Of a DNA stretch of 64,000 nucleotides, positions 19,588-28,262 are shown in pieces. The position numbers and the translations under genes were made by a program. Numbering within the stretch: position 1 is the first letter of the stretch; each line of letters begins with the position of its first letter. Origin of the DNA: Nocardioides renjunii. GTDB lineage: Bacteria; Actinomycetota; Actinomycetes; Propionibacteriales; Nocardioidaceae. Under the pieces are notes generated by a model that was not told where the DNA came from, made no database searches, and saw only the letters and a program-made list of their open reading frames with translations. The DNA lies in the NCBI RefSeq assembly GCF_034661175.1, contig NZ_CP141058.1, forward strand, positions 2,728,001-2,792,000. Direction: 5' to 3'.

Positions 19588-19749
19588 TCAGCCCTGGTGT
19601 CCCAGGTGCATGAGCACGAGGAGCGCCAGCGCCAGGCAGGAGGCCGTGGCAGCGGAGAACGCGATGAGGACGGCCGCCGCGCGCGCCTGGTCGCGCACCC
19701 GCAGCGGCGGCGCCGCCGACGTGCGTGCCCAGGGCTGGGTGGTGCTCAT
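19588..19749 (-). CDS. Small membrane protein in dcw cluster (53 aa)
   Basis: I do not recognise a named family. The 53-residue product has a short polar N terminus ([13 protein letters not shown]), a basic stretch (RVRDQARAA) and one hydrophobic helix (about residues 26-48), ending HLGHQG. The ATG at 19749 is preceded by a weak TGGGGT. Longer in-frame reading upstream to 19860 runs through a repetitive CAGCA tract and is unlikely. The gene is co-directional, 13 bases before rsmH, and probably co-transcribed with it. A role in division or regulation is only inference from position. Confidence 0.65.
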   Translation of the reverse strand: MSTTQPWARTSAAPPLRVRDQARAAAVLIAFSAATASCLALALLVLMHLGHQG

Positions 19750-20031
19750 GGTCTCGACCCCACTCAAAGGTGCTGGTTGGTGCTGGATGCTGCTGGCTGC
19801 TGCTGGCTGGTGCTGGGTTTGTTGCCGGGGTGCTGCTGGTGATGGCGGTGCGGCTGACACTCCCCGCCGGGTGGCACGAGGTGAGCCGCCGCACCAGGTC
19901 CCTGCCCGCTCCCTGGCATGAGGTGCCCTCTGGTGCCGGGGAAGTGCCCCAGATGGCCACGCGAGGGAGCGGGCTCGAGACCTGGTGATGCGGGTCCGAT
20001 GTCAGCTGTGGAGTTGTGGTGCGGGTCCTGC
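19750..20031 (-). other. Noncoding mraZ to small-ORF spacer with CTG-rich tract
   Basis: The 282-base gap between mraZ and the small membrane gene has no convincing gene. From about 19776 to 19845 it is built of repeated tgctgg-like hexamers. A GGGG-N5-CCCC hairpin lies near 19938-19950. It may hold a secondary promoter for rsmH and downstream genes, but no -35/-10 pair was identified. Confidence 0.4.
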
Positions 20032-20460
20032 TCAGATCCCGGGGAAGACCTCGTCGCTGAGCTCGGAGAACTTCTGCTCCTGCTCCTCGGAGTAGGCCGC
20101 CCAGGCTGCGGGGTCCCAGATCTCGATCCGGTTCATCGAGCCGATGACGACGCACTCCTTGCGGAGCGAGGCGTACTCGCGCAGGGGTGCCGGGATGTTG
20201 ATCCGGCCCTGCTTGTCGGGCACCTCCTGGCTGGCGGCCGCGAACAGCATGCGGACGTAGTCACGGGTGCCCTTCTGGGTGACCGGCGCCTCGCGGAGCC
20301 GGTCGGTGAGCCGGCCGAAGTCCTCCAGCGACCAGACAGTGAGGCAGCGCTCCTGCCCCCTGGTCACCACGAGTCCCTCCGTCAGCTCGTCCCTGAACTT
20401 GGCGGGGAGGAAGAGGCGTCCCTTCTCGTCGAGCTTGGGCGTGTAGGTGCCGAAGAACAT
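20032..20460 (-). CDS. mraZ: Transcriptional regulator MraZ
   Basis: 142-residue AbrB-like regulator with two MraZ/SpoVT-type repeats, first gene of the dcw cluster. It starts [22 protein letters not shown]; the [16 protein letters not shown] half and the DEKGR half are the two DNA-binding loops. In E. coli and other bacteria MraZ binds GTGG-type repeats ahead of its own gene and controls the cluster. The ATG at 20460 follows GGGGGAGGTG, an excellent ribosome binding site; in-frame sequence further upstream is rejected. Four matching boxes overlap its promoter. Confidence 0.97.
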   Translation of the reverse strand: MFFGTYTPKLDEKGRLFLPAKFRDELTEGLVVTRGQERCLTVWSLEDFGRLTDRLREAPVTQKGTRDYVRMLFAAASQEVPDKQGRINIPAPLREYASLRKECVVIGSMNRIEIWDPAAWAAYSEEQEQKFSELSDEVFPGI

Positions 20461-20501
20461 CCGGCACCTCCCCCTTGCTCGGCGGGAAGATCGACCCTGT
20501 C

Positions 20502-20537
20502 CCCCACTTCGCACCACAGTACTCCACTTCGCTCCAC
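20502..20537 (-). promoter_or_regulatory. MraZ operator: four GTGGNG boxes at 10-bp spacing
   Basis: On the minus strand, boxes GTGGAG (20532-20537), GTGGAG (20522-20527), GTGGTG (20512-20517) and GTGGGG (20502-20507) are separated by four-base spacers CGAA, TACT and CGAA. The period is exactly 10 bp, one helical turn. Direct GTGG repeats ahead of mraZ are the known MraZ target. Two boxes fill the promoter spacer and the other two lie at or beyond the -10, a layout fitting autorepression. Confidence 0.88.
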
Positions 20538-20543
20538 CGTCAA
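20516..20543 (-). promoter_or_regulatory. mraZ/dcw promoter
   Basis: On the minus strand TTGACG (20538-20543) and TACTGT (20516-20521) are separated by 16 bases. The spacer consists exactly of the first two MraZ boxes. The predicted transcript would start about 50 bases before the mraZ ATG. Confidence 0.7.
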
Positions 20544-20628
20544 CCAGATCGAGCGTGTCTCCGGCGGCAATTTGCGCGTTGTCAGGTCGGACGCGTCGGT
20601 CCGTCGCTGCCCGACGGCAGCCCTCGTC

Positions 20629-20656
20629 GAGCGTGGAACCGCCCCGATCCACGCTC
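20629..20656. promoter_or_regulatory. Perfect 9-bp inverted repeat in mraZ-moxR control region
   Basis: GAGCGTGGA (20629-20637) and TCCACGCTC (20648-20656) are exact reverse complements around a 10-base spacer. It lies between the two divergent genes, away from both predicted promoter cores. It could be an operator for an unknown regulator. Confidence 0.5.
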
Positions 20657-20702
20657 AGCAGGGCCGTGGTGGAGCGCCGGTGGAGAGAAAGGGCACCCGG
20701 TG

Positions 20703-20718
20703 GTGGGGCGAAGTGGGG
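20703..20718 (+). promoter_or_regulatory. Second MraZ-box pair facing the moxR operon
   Basis: GTGGGG (20703-20708), spacer CGAA, GTGGGG (20713-20718), in plus orientation. With the flanking GA it matches the last two boxes of the mraZ operator at 17 of 18 positions and shares the 10-bp period. It lies about 120 bases before the moxR-like start, so MraZ may also control that operon (inference). Confidence 0.6.
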
Positions 20719-20779
20719 GAACCGAGGCGCAGGGGCAGCTCGGCCGGCGGTCGGAAGGCGCTGCCCGGCGACGGTGGCC

Positions 20780-20805
20780 CGGTATGTTGCGCGCACCACA
20801 TACCG
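20780..20805. promoter_or_regulatory. Perfect 8-bp inverted repeat at the moxR promoter
   Basis: CGGTATGT (20780-20787) and ACATACCG (20798-20805) are exact reverse complements around ten bases. The right arm overlaps TACCGT (20801-20806), a plausible -10 that would start transcription near 20813, before the GAGGGGA ribosome binding site at 20824. This suits a repressor operator; the regulator is unknown. Confidence 0.5.
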
Positions 20806-20840
20806 TGGTCACGAGCATGCAGCGAGGGGACGGACACAAC

Positions 20841-21813
<973 letters not shown>

Positions 21814-21821
<8 letters not shown>

Positions 21822-23082
21822 GGCACTCGCCGCCCTGACCGTCCGCGGACGGGCGTTCCTGGCCGCCGGCATCACCACCGTGGTGGCCGCGATCGTCGTC
21901 GGCCACTCCTCGGTGGTCCGCATCGGCGTGCTGGTCGCGGTGCTGCCGCTGCTGACGGCATGGTGGGTGGGGCGCTCGCGCTACCGCCTCGCGCTCGTGC
22001 GCACGCTCTCCCCCCAGCTCGTGGTGGCCGGCCAGCCGGCGACGGTCGAGCTGACGGTCGCCAACGAGTCACGCACCCCGACCGGCGTCCTCCTGCTCGA
22101 GGAGCGACTGCCCTACGTCCTCGGCACGCGGCCCCGCTTCGTGCTCGAGGGGCTCGGCCACGGCTGGCGCCGCCACGCGACCTACCAGGTCCGCTCCGAG
22201 CTGCGCGGGCAGTTCGAGATCGGCCCGATGGCGGTGCGCGTCACCGACCCGTTCGGCCTCGTCGAGCTCGGTCGTACGTTCCACGCGACCACGCGGCTGA
22301 CGGTGACGCCGCGCACCATCGCGCTGCCGAGCATCCCGCTGGGCGGCGCGTGGACCGGGTCCGGCGACAACCGTCCGCGCGCCTTCGCCACCGGCAGTGC
22401 CGAGGACGTCACCGTGCGCGAGTACCGCCGCGGAGACGACCTGCGGCGCGTCCACTGGCGCAGCTCGGCCCGGCTCGGCGAGCTCATGGTGCGCCGCGAG
22501 GAGCAGCCGTGGCAGTCGCGCGCCACCGTCTTCCTCGACAACCGCGGCACCTCGCACCGCGGCCAGGGTGCCGCGAGCTCCCTCGAGGGCGCGGTCTCCG
22601 CCGCCGCGTCGATCGCGGTGCACCTCGCGCACCACGGCTACACCGTCCGGCTGGTCACGGCCTCCGGCGACAGCCGCGAGACGCAGTGGCACTCGCAAGC
22701 GGCCGAGGCGAGCACCATCCCGCTCCTCGAGGCGCTGGCCGTGGTGCAGCTCGACCACTCCCCCGCACCCGACACGCAGTGGCTCGCCGAGCCCGGCAAC
22801 GGCGGTCTCACCATCGGCGTCTTCGGCGGCCTGGGCGAGATGGACCTGCCGTTCCTGCGCCGGCTCCAGCACCACGCGTCCTCCAGCCTGGCGATCGCCC
22901 TCGACGTGGACGCGTGGGCGCCGCACCTACCGGTGCAACCCGGCCTCGGCGCGGCGTCCCACCTCACCGCGACCGGCTGGCGCTCGGTCACCCTCGGTCC
23001 CCGTGACCGCCTCGACACCGCCTGGCAGGAGCTCGGCATGATGCGGAGCCGGTCCACCGCCTCGACAGGAGTCGGACGATGA
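21814..23082 (+). CDS. DUF58 domain membrane protein
   Basis: 422-residue protein with two N-terminal transmembrane helices (about residues 14-55), an extracytoplasmic-type beta region, and the DUF58 signature VREYRRGDDLRRVHWRSSAR near residue 205. A VWA-like domain follows. It is the standard partner of MoxR ATPases and transglutaminase-like proteins, though the biochemical role is not settled. The GTG start overlaps the moxR gene by 8 bases and its stop overlaps the next start as ATGA, so the three are translated as a unit. Confidence 0.93.
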
Positions 23083-25454
23083 GGTCCTCCTGGAGCACGC
23101 TCCCCCACCAGCTCAGGGTGGCGGGCATCGCCATGCTGGCCGCCTGGGTGACGATCCTGTCGTGGCGCGTCCTGACCGCCGGCTTCGCCGAGGTCGGCTT
23201 CCCGCTGCTCTTCATCGGCGTCGTCCTCGCGGGCGGCGGCGCGCTGGCGAGGTGGAGCCGCCTGCCGGCCCCGGCCATCATCGGCGCGCAGCTCGTCGTG
23301 GGCGGCCTGCTGGTCCTCGGCACCACGACCGGCTCCCCGCTGCCGACGCCCGACAACGTCGACGCGTTCCGGGCGGCGCTCGGCGACGCGATGGAGACCT
23401 CGCGCAGCTACGCCGCGCCGGTCCAGCTCGGCGTCCCGCCCGTCCACCCGCTGCTGCTCGTCGGCGGCACGCTCGTGGTCCTCCTCGTCGACGTCATCGC
23501 CTGCACCCTGCGCCGCGCACCGGTGGCCGGGCTCGTGCTGCTGGCGGCGTACACCCTCCCGGTGGCGGTCACCGGCGAGGCCGTGTCGTGGTGGCTCTTC
23601 GCCGTCATCGCCGCGCTGTTCCTCACCCTCGTCTACATCCAGCACAGCGATCGCGTCACCTCGTGGGGCCGCTCGCCCGAGGGCGAGAAGGCGTCGTTCT
23701 CCGTGCGCACCGGCGCCATCGGCAACACCGCCGTGGCCCTCGGCGCCGCCGCGATCGCGCTCGCCGTGGTGGTGCCGGCGGCCGTCCCCACGATGAGCAT
23801 GAGCGTCTTCGACGGCAACGGCCCGGGCACCCGCGAGGTCGAGGTCAAGGACCCGATGGTCGACCTGCGCCGCGACCTCGCCCGCGGGGAGGACGTCCCG
23901 CTGCTGTGGGTCACCACCCCCGGCCCGCGGCCGACGTACCTGCGGATCTCGGTGCTCGCCCGATTCAACGGCTCGACCTGGACCCCCGGCGACCGCGAGA
24001 TCCCCGAGACGCAGACCGCCACCGGCTCGCTGCCGCCGCTCGACGGCGTCTCCAGCGACGTGGCGCGCCGGGAGTTCAAGTACGACGTCCGGGTCAGTCC
24101 GGACTTCAGCTCGGCCTGGCTCCCCACCACCGCGCAGGTCACCCGGATCGCGGCCGGCACCGACTGGCGCTACGACGTGAGCACCCGTGACTTCATCGGC
24201 GCGCGCGACGACGTGACGACCGCCGACCGCACCTACGACTTCACCGGCGCCCAGCTGACCTACGACGCGCAGTCGATGAACGAGTCGGTCTCCGGCGCCG
24301 GGTCGGTGGCCGGCATCTTCACCGACGTGCCGACCAACCTCAACAACGAGATCCGCCGGCAGGCCGCCAGCCTGACCGCCGACGCGCCGACCCGGTTCCA
24401 GAAGGCCCAGGTGCTGCAGCAGTGGTTCCGCGAGGACGGCGGCTTCCGCTACGACCTCGGGCAGGTGGAGTCGGCCGGCGGCGGGGGTGCGGACCTGACC
24501 CAGTTCCTCGACGACAAGGTCGGCTACTGCGAGCAGTTCGCCGCCGCCATGGCGATCATGGCGCGGGTCATCGGCATCCCCAGCCGGGTCGCGGTCGGGT
24601 TCCTCGAGCCGGAGAAGTCGACCAGCGGCTCGTGGGAGTTCTCCTCGCACGACCTGCACGCCTGGCCGGAGCTCTACTTCCCCGGGTCGGGCTGGGTGCG
24701 CTTCGAGCCCACCCCGCAGGCGCGCGCGACCGGCATCCCGGAGTACACCAGCGCCGAGTTCGAGGCCGTCACCGAGGCGCCGTCGCCGAGCGCGAGCAGC
24801 TCTACCGAGCTGCTCCCCGAGCGCGGCGAGTCGCCGAGCGCCGACTCGGAGTCGGCCGACGAGGACACCTCGTCGATCCCCTGGGTCCCGGTCCTGGCCG
24901 GCCTCCTCGGGCTCGGGCTGCTCGCCCTCGTCCTGCTGACCCCCCGGCTGGTCCGCGGCGCCCGCCGCAAGCGCCGGATGGCCGGCGACATCGAGGACCT
25001 GTGGGTGGAGCTGGCCGACGTCGCACGCGACCTGGGCCACGCCTGGCCCGCGGGCCGCTCACCCCGCCGCGTCGGCGACTGGCTGGGCCGGCAGCTCGCC
25101 GCCCCTGCCTCCGACGGCCCGCGCCCCGATCGTCCGCGCCGCGGCCGCGACCAGGCGCCGGAGGCCGCCCACGCCCTCGACCGCCTCGTGGTGGCGCTCG
25201 AGCACAGCCGCTACGCCCGCGACCCGGAGACCTTCACCGCCGACCGGTTCGCCGGGGACGCGAGCCTCGTCGAGGAGTCGCTCGCGGCCGGTGTCCCGCC
25301 CCGTGACGTACGACGTGCCACCTGGTGGCCCGCGTCGGTCGTCGGACGGCGTACGTCCTGGCGCCGACCGGGGCGTCCGCCCCGCTCGAGCCGGACCCGC
25401 ACCGCGACGCCGGACGGCGAGACCACGCGGACGGTCGACGAGCTCGTCGGCTGA
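23079..25454 (+). CDS. Transglutaminase-like membrane protein (TgpA type)
   Basis: 791-residue protein. Five to six transmembrane helices fill residues 10-245, followed by an extracytoplasmic region with a transglutaminase-like core. The core has GYCEQFAAAMAIMAR (catalytic Cys) and SHDLHAWPELYF (catalytic His); the third position falls in GWVRFEPTP, where Glu stands where many relatives have Asp. A Ser/Glu-rich linker, one more transmembrane helix (about 605-630) and a DUF4129-like cytoplasmic tail end the protein. With MoxR and DUF58 it forms a conserved envelope operon. Confidence 0.93.
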   Translation: MRSSWSTLPHQLRVAGIAMLAAWVTILSWRVLTAGFAEVGFPLLFIGVVLAGGGALARWSRLPAPAIIGAQLVVGGLLVLGTTTGSPLPTPDNVDAFRAALGDAMETSRSYAAPVQLGVPPVHPLLLVGGTLVVLLVDVIACTLRRAPVAGLVLLAAYTLPVAVTGEAVSWWLFAVIAALFLTLVYIQHSDRVTSWGRSPEGEKASFSVRTGAIGNTAVALGAAAIALAVVVPAAVPTMSMSVFDGNGPGTREVEVKDPMVDLRRDLARGEDVPLLWVTTPGPRPTYLRISVLARFNGSTWTPGDREIPETQTATGSLPPLDGVSSDVARREFKYDVRVSPDFSSAWLPTTAQVTRIAAGTDWRYDVSTRDFIGARDDVTTADRTYDFTGAQLTYDAQSMNESVSGAGSVAGIFTDVPTNLNNEIRRQAASLTADAPTRFQKAQVLQQWFREDGGFRYDLGQVESAGGGGADLTQFLDDKVGYCEQFAAAMAIMARVIGIPSRVAVGFLEPEKSTSGSWEFSSHDLHAWPELYFPGSGWVRFEPTPQARATGIPEYTSAEFEAVTEAPSPSASSSTELLPERGESPSADSESADEDTSSIPWVPVLAGLLGLGLLALVLLTPRLVRGARRKRRMAGDIEDLWVELADVARDLGHAWPAGRSPRRVGDWLGRQLAAPASDGPRPDRPRRGRDQAPEAAHALDRLVVALEHSRYARDPETFTADRFAGDASLVEESLAAGVPPRDVRRATWWPASVVGRRTSWRRPGRPPRSSRTRTATPDGETTRTVDELVG

Positions 25455-25612
25455 TCACGCGGGGACGCGGGCGTGTCCCGGCGCGGCGGTGGCTGAGCCA
25501 GGTTCCGTCAGCGCCGGATGTGGCTGGCGCACCGCTGCGCACAGGGATCGAGGATCGTCGCGTCTCCGCAGCACGCGGCGACACGCGGCTCGGACGGTGG
25601 AGCAGCGACCCT

Positions 25613-25636
25613 CCGCGGACCGGTGCGGTCCCGCGG
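25613..25636. terminator. Candidate bidirectional terminator hairpin
   Basis: Arms CCGCGGACC (25613-25621) and GGTCCCGCGG (25627-25636) pair around a 5-base loop with a single bulge. It lies between the convergent transglutaminase and DUF3040 genes. No T-run follows, as is common in high-GC actinobacteria. Confidence 0.45.
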
Positions 25637-25654
25637 GTCAGTGCGGCGGGTGGG

Positions 25655-26092
25655 TCAGAGGCCGCGCTCGCGGCGGCGACGCCACCGCTCCTCCATGCGC
25701 TCCATGAAGGGGCTGCCGGAGCGCTGGCGGCTCGGGCGGTGCGGACGGCCACCGTCGACGACGCCGAGGCCGGACTTGCCGGAGGCACGCACCTTGGGCA
25801 CCGAGTGCCCCGGGCTGCGGGCGGAGGTCAGCGCGAGGATCGCGCCCCCCAGCATCACCACGAAGCCGAGCACCCCGACGACGGTCTGGAGGACGGCGGT
25901 GAGGTCGAGCAGGACCGCGACGATGAGCAGGCCGATGCCGACGAGGAGGATGGCGCCGCCCAGGATCATGCGGCGACGAGCCATGCGTTGGAACGACGTG
26001 CCACGCAAGGTGGAGGCGAGCTTCGGGTCCTCTTCGACGAGGGCGCGTTCCATCTGCTCGAGCAGTCGCAGTTCTTCCTCGGAGAGCTCCAC
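25655..26092 (-). CDS. DUF3040 domain membrane protein
   Basis: 145-residue actinobacterial DUF3040 protein. The N-terminal motif MELSEEELRLLEQMERALVEEDPKL is diagnostic; two transmembrane helices follow (about residues 42-65 and 68-92), then a basic C-terminal tail. Function is unknown. The GTG at 26092 has GAGGAGG just upstream, and TAGACT (26119-26124) is a suitable -10, giving a short leader. A 14-base palindrome lies a little further upstream. Confidence 0.9.
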   Translation of the reverse strand: MELSEEELRLLEQMERALVEEDPKLASTLRGTSFQRMARRRMILGGAILLVGIGLLIVAVLLDLTAVLQTVVGVLGFVVMLGGAILALTSARSPGHSVPKVRASGKSGLGVVDGGRPHRPSRQRSGSPFMERMEERWRRRRERGL

Positions 26093-26118
26093 GGTTCCTC
26101 CTCACCTCTTCACTTGCA

Positions 26119-26169
26119 AGTCTAGGCACGCCGGTGCACCAAGGGTAGGCGTCATGGTGAAAATTCACC
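26119..26169 (-). promoter_or_regulatory. DUF3040 promoter with AT-rich palindrome
   Basis: On the minus strand TAGACT (26119-26124) lies 26 bases before the GTG, with GAGGAGG between. Upstream, GGTGAA and TTCACC (26156-26169) form a perfect palindrome around AA, conspicuous in this GC-rich DNA. No clear -35 was found. Confidence 0.45.
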
Positions 26170-26233
26170 CTCACGCAGGGTCCGCAGGCGGGACGGATGT
26201 CCAAGGTTGGTCCCGGGACCGGTCGCCGGCCGG

Positions 26234-27403
26234 TCACATCAGGCTCCCGGGCCGGACCGCCGCCGACCCGAACCGCCTCGTCGCCCGGTCCACCGCGCGG
26301 TCGGCCTCGGGCCACCCGCGCTCCGGCTCGCCCAGCACGAGCTGATGGTGGACCGTGTCGCGCGGCACCAGGCCCTCGACGCGCACGCCGACCAGGCGGA
26401 GCCGCGCGCGCTGGAGGCCGAGCGCGTCGTAGAGCCGTGTCACCGTGCGGTGGATCTCCACGGTCACGTCGGTGGCCTCGGGCATCGTGCGCGACCGGGT
26501 GATCGTCGTGAAGTCGGCGAAGCGCACCTTGAGCGTGATCGTGCGGCCGGCCACCCCGGCGGCACGCATCCGCCCGCCCACCTTGGCGGACAGCCGCAGC
26601 AGCTCCCGCACGACGAACTCGCGGTCGTCGGTGTCGCGGGCGAACGTCTCGTCGGCGCCCATCGACCGCTCGGGCTCGTGGTCCCCGGCCCGCGGCACGA
26701 GCTCGCTGCGATCGGTGCCCCACGCGAGGTGGTGGAGCTCGCGACCGAGGTGCGCCCCGACCGCACGCTGGAGGGTGCGCAGCGGGGTGTGCGCCACGTC
26801 GCCGACGGTGAGCAGGCCGAACCGGTGGAGCAGCGCCTGGGTCTTCTCCCCCACCCCGTAGAGCTCACCGACGTCGAGGGGGTGCAGGAAGGACGTGACC
26901 TCGGCCGGCGGGACCACGACCACGCCGTCGGGCTTGGCCCGACGGCTGGCCAGCTTGGCCACCGACACCGACGCCGCCACGCCGACCGAGCAGGTGATGC
27001 CCTGCTCGTCGTGGATGGTCGAGCGCAGCTGCTCGGCGATCTGCCGCGGCGGGCCGAGGCGGCGTGTGGACCCGCGCACGTCGAGGAACGCCTCGTCCAG
27101 CGACATCGCCTCGACGACCGGCGTGACCTCGCGGAACGTCTCCATCACCGACGCCGAGACGCTGGTGAAGGTGGCGTAGTCGGGAGCGAGCACCACCACG
27201 TGCGGGCAGAGCCGGCGGACGCGGGTCATCGGCAGCGCCGAGCGGATGCCGTAGCGGCGCGCGACGTAGTTGGCGGCCAGCACCACGCCGCGCCCGCTGC
27301 CGCCCACCACCACGGGCTCGTCGACGAGGTCGGGACGCTCGCGCAGTGCCACGGACGCGTAGAACGCGTCCATGTCGACGTGGAGGATCGGGGTGTCGGT
27401 CAC
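26234..27403 (-). CDS. dinB: DNA polymerase IV (Y family)
   Basis: 389-residue translesion polymerase. The catalytic residues are intact: Asp10/Asp12 in HVDMDAFYASV and Asp103/Glu104 in SLDEAFLD, so this is not the catalytically dead ImuB type. Palm, fingers, thumb (helix-hairpin-helix GVGEKTQALLHRFG) and little-finger domains are all recognisable. No obvious clamp-binding peptide is seen at the C terminus RPGSLM. The GTG at 27403 lies 81 bases after the methyltransferase gene and in the same direction as the SOS-type dnaE2 block, so damage induction is plausible. Confidence 0.95.
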   Translation of the reverse strand: MTDTPILHVDMDAFYASVALRERPDLVDEPVVVGGSGRGVVLAANYVARRYGIRSALPMTRVRRLCPHVVVLAPDYATFTSVSASVMETFREVTPVVEAMSLDEAFLDVRGSTRRLGPPRQIAEQLRSTIHDEQGITCSVGVAASVSVAKLASRRAKPDGVVVVPPAEVTSFLHPLDVGELYGVGEKTQALLHRFGLLTVGDVAHTPLRTLQRAVGAHLGRELHHLAWGTDRSELVPRAGDHEPERSMGADETFARDTDDREFVVRELLRLSAKVGGRMRAAGVAGRTITLKVRFADFTTITRSRTMPEATDVTVEIHRTVTRLYDALGLQRARLRLVGVRVEGLVPRDTVHHQLVLGEPERGWPEADRAVDRATRRFGSAAVRPGSLM

Positions 27404-27484
27404 CGGCCGCCACCCGGGCGTGCGGCGGCATGTGGGCCGCTCCGGCGGACCTGTCGGCGGACGTGTCGAGGGACCTGCGACCGG

Positions 27485-28225
27485 TCAGCGACCGGCGAGG
27501 ACGTGCAGCTGGGTCGCGAGGGGAAGGTATTCCGGGCGGGTGGCGACGGCGCGCTCGAGCTCGAGGAGGGCAGCCGTCGCACCGGGCTCGACGTCGAGGA
27601 GGCTGCCGGGCACCAGGTCGGCGAACACCCGGACCGCCTGCACGGACGCCGGCTGCAGGCCGGCCGCGGCGAGCAGGTCGACCACGTCGTCGTGGGTGAA
27701 GCGGCGCCCGCCCCGGTGCCCGGACCCGGCCGCCGGGCCTGCGTCGAGCAGCTCGCGAGCGGCTTGGAAGTGTCCGGCCATGGCGCGCGCCACCACGGCG
27801 GCGTGACGCTGGGCCACCAGCAGGCTGAGGTGACCACCGGGACGTAGCACCGCGGCGATCGAGGAGAGGGAGGCGGCGGGGTCGTCGACCATCTCCAGGA
27901 CGCCGTGGCACAGGACGAGGTCGGCCTCGTCGACGAGGTCGCCCAGGTCGGACAGGTCGCCCTGCTGGCCGGTGACGCGGTCGGCCACCCCGCGCTCGCG
28001 GGCCCGGCGGTCGAGGGCCGCGAGCGCGTCGGGACTGGGGTCGATGACCTGGACGGTGTGGCCGAGCTCGGCCAGGGGCACCGCGAAACCGCCCGTGCCG
28101 CCGCCGATGTCGACGATCCGGACCGGCTCGCCGGGAGTGCCGTCGTCCAGCAGGCGGCGTACGCCCTCCCACACCACGCCGGTGCGGACGGACTGGCGGC
28201 GGTCGCTCGCGGAGGGCTGTGCCAT
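27485..28225 (-). CDS. Class I SAM-dependent methyltransferase
   Basis: 246-residue methyltransferase with SAM motif I IVDIGGGTGGFAVPLAELG, an acidic residue after the second strand (VIDPSPDA) and motif LRPGGHLSLLV. The substrate is unknown; the fold is of the UbiE/Methyltransf_11 kind. The ATG at 28225 is decided by a TAGGGT (28233-28238) ending 7 bases before it and by absence of a Shine-Dalgarno, so it may have its own leaderless promoter. It lies 37 bases after dnaE2 and before dinB. Other dnaE2 loci do not usually include such a gene (from memory). Confidence 0.88.
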   Translation of the reverse strand: MAQPSASDRRQSVRTGVVWEGVRRLLDDGTPGEPVRIVDIGGGTGGFAVPLAELGHTVQVIDPSPDALAALDRRARERGVADRVTGQQGDLSDLGDLVDEADLVLCHGVLEMVDDPAASLSSIAAVLRPGGHLSLLVAQRHAAVVARAMAGHFQAARELLDAGPAAGSGHRGGRRFTHDDVVDLLAAAGLQPASVQAVRVFADLVPGSLLDVEPGATAALLELERAVATRPEYLPLATQLHVLAGR

Positions 28226-28232
28226 GCGGGCA

Positions 28233-28238
28233 ACCCTA
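28233..28238 (-). promoter_or_regulatory. Leaderless -10 element for the methyltransferase
   Basis: TAGGGT on the minus strand ends 7 bases before the ATG at 28225; no ribosome binding site is present. Confidence 0.55.
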
Positions 28239-28262
28239 GTGGTGCCGCCGTGGCAAGGCCGC

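Noticed and set aside
19571..20155. 194-residue minus-strand frame across the mraZ end and the downstream gap
   Set aside because: It is out of frame with mraZ, the small membrane gene and rsmH, and reads through the CAG-rich tract.
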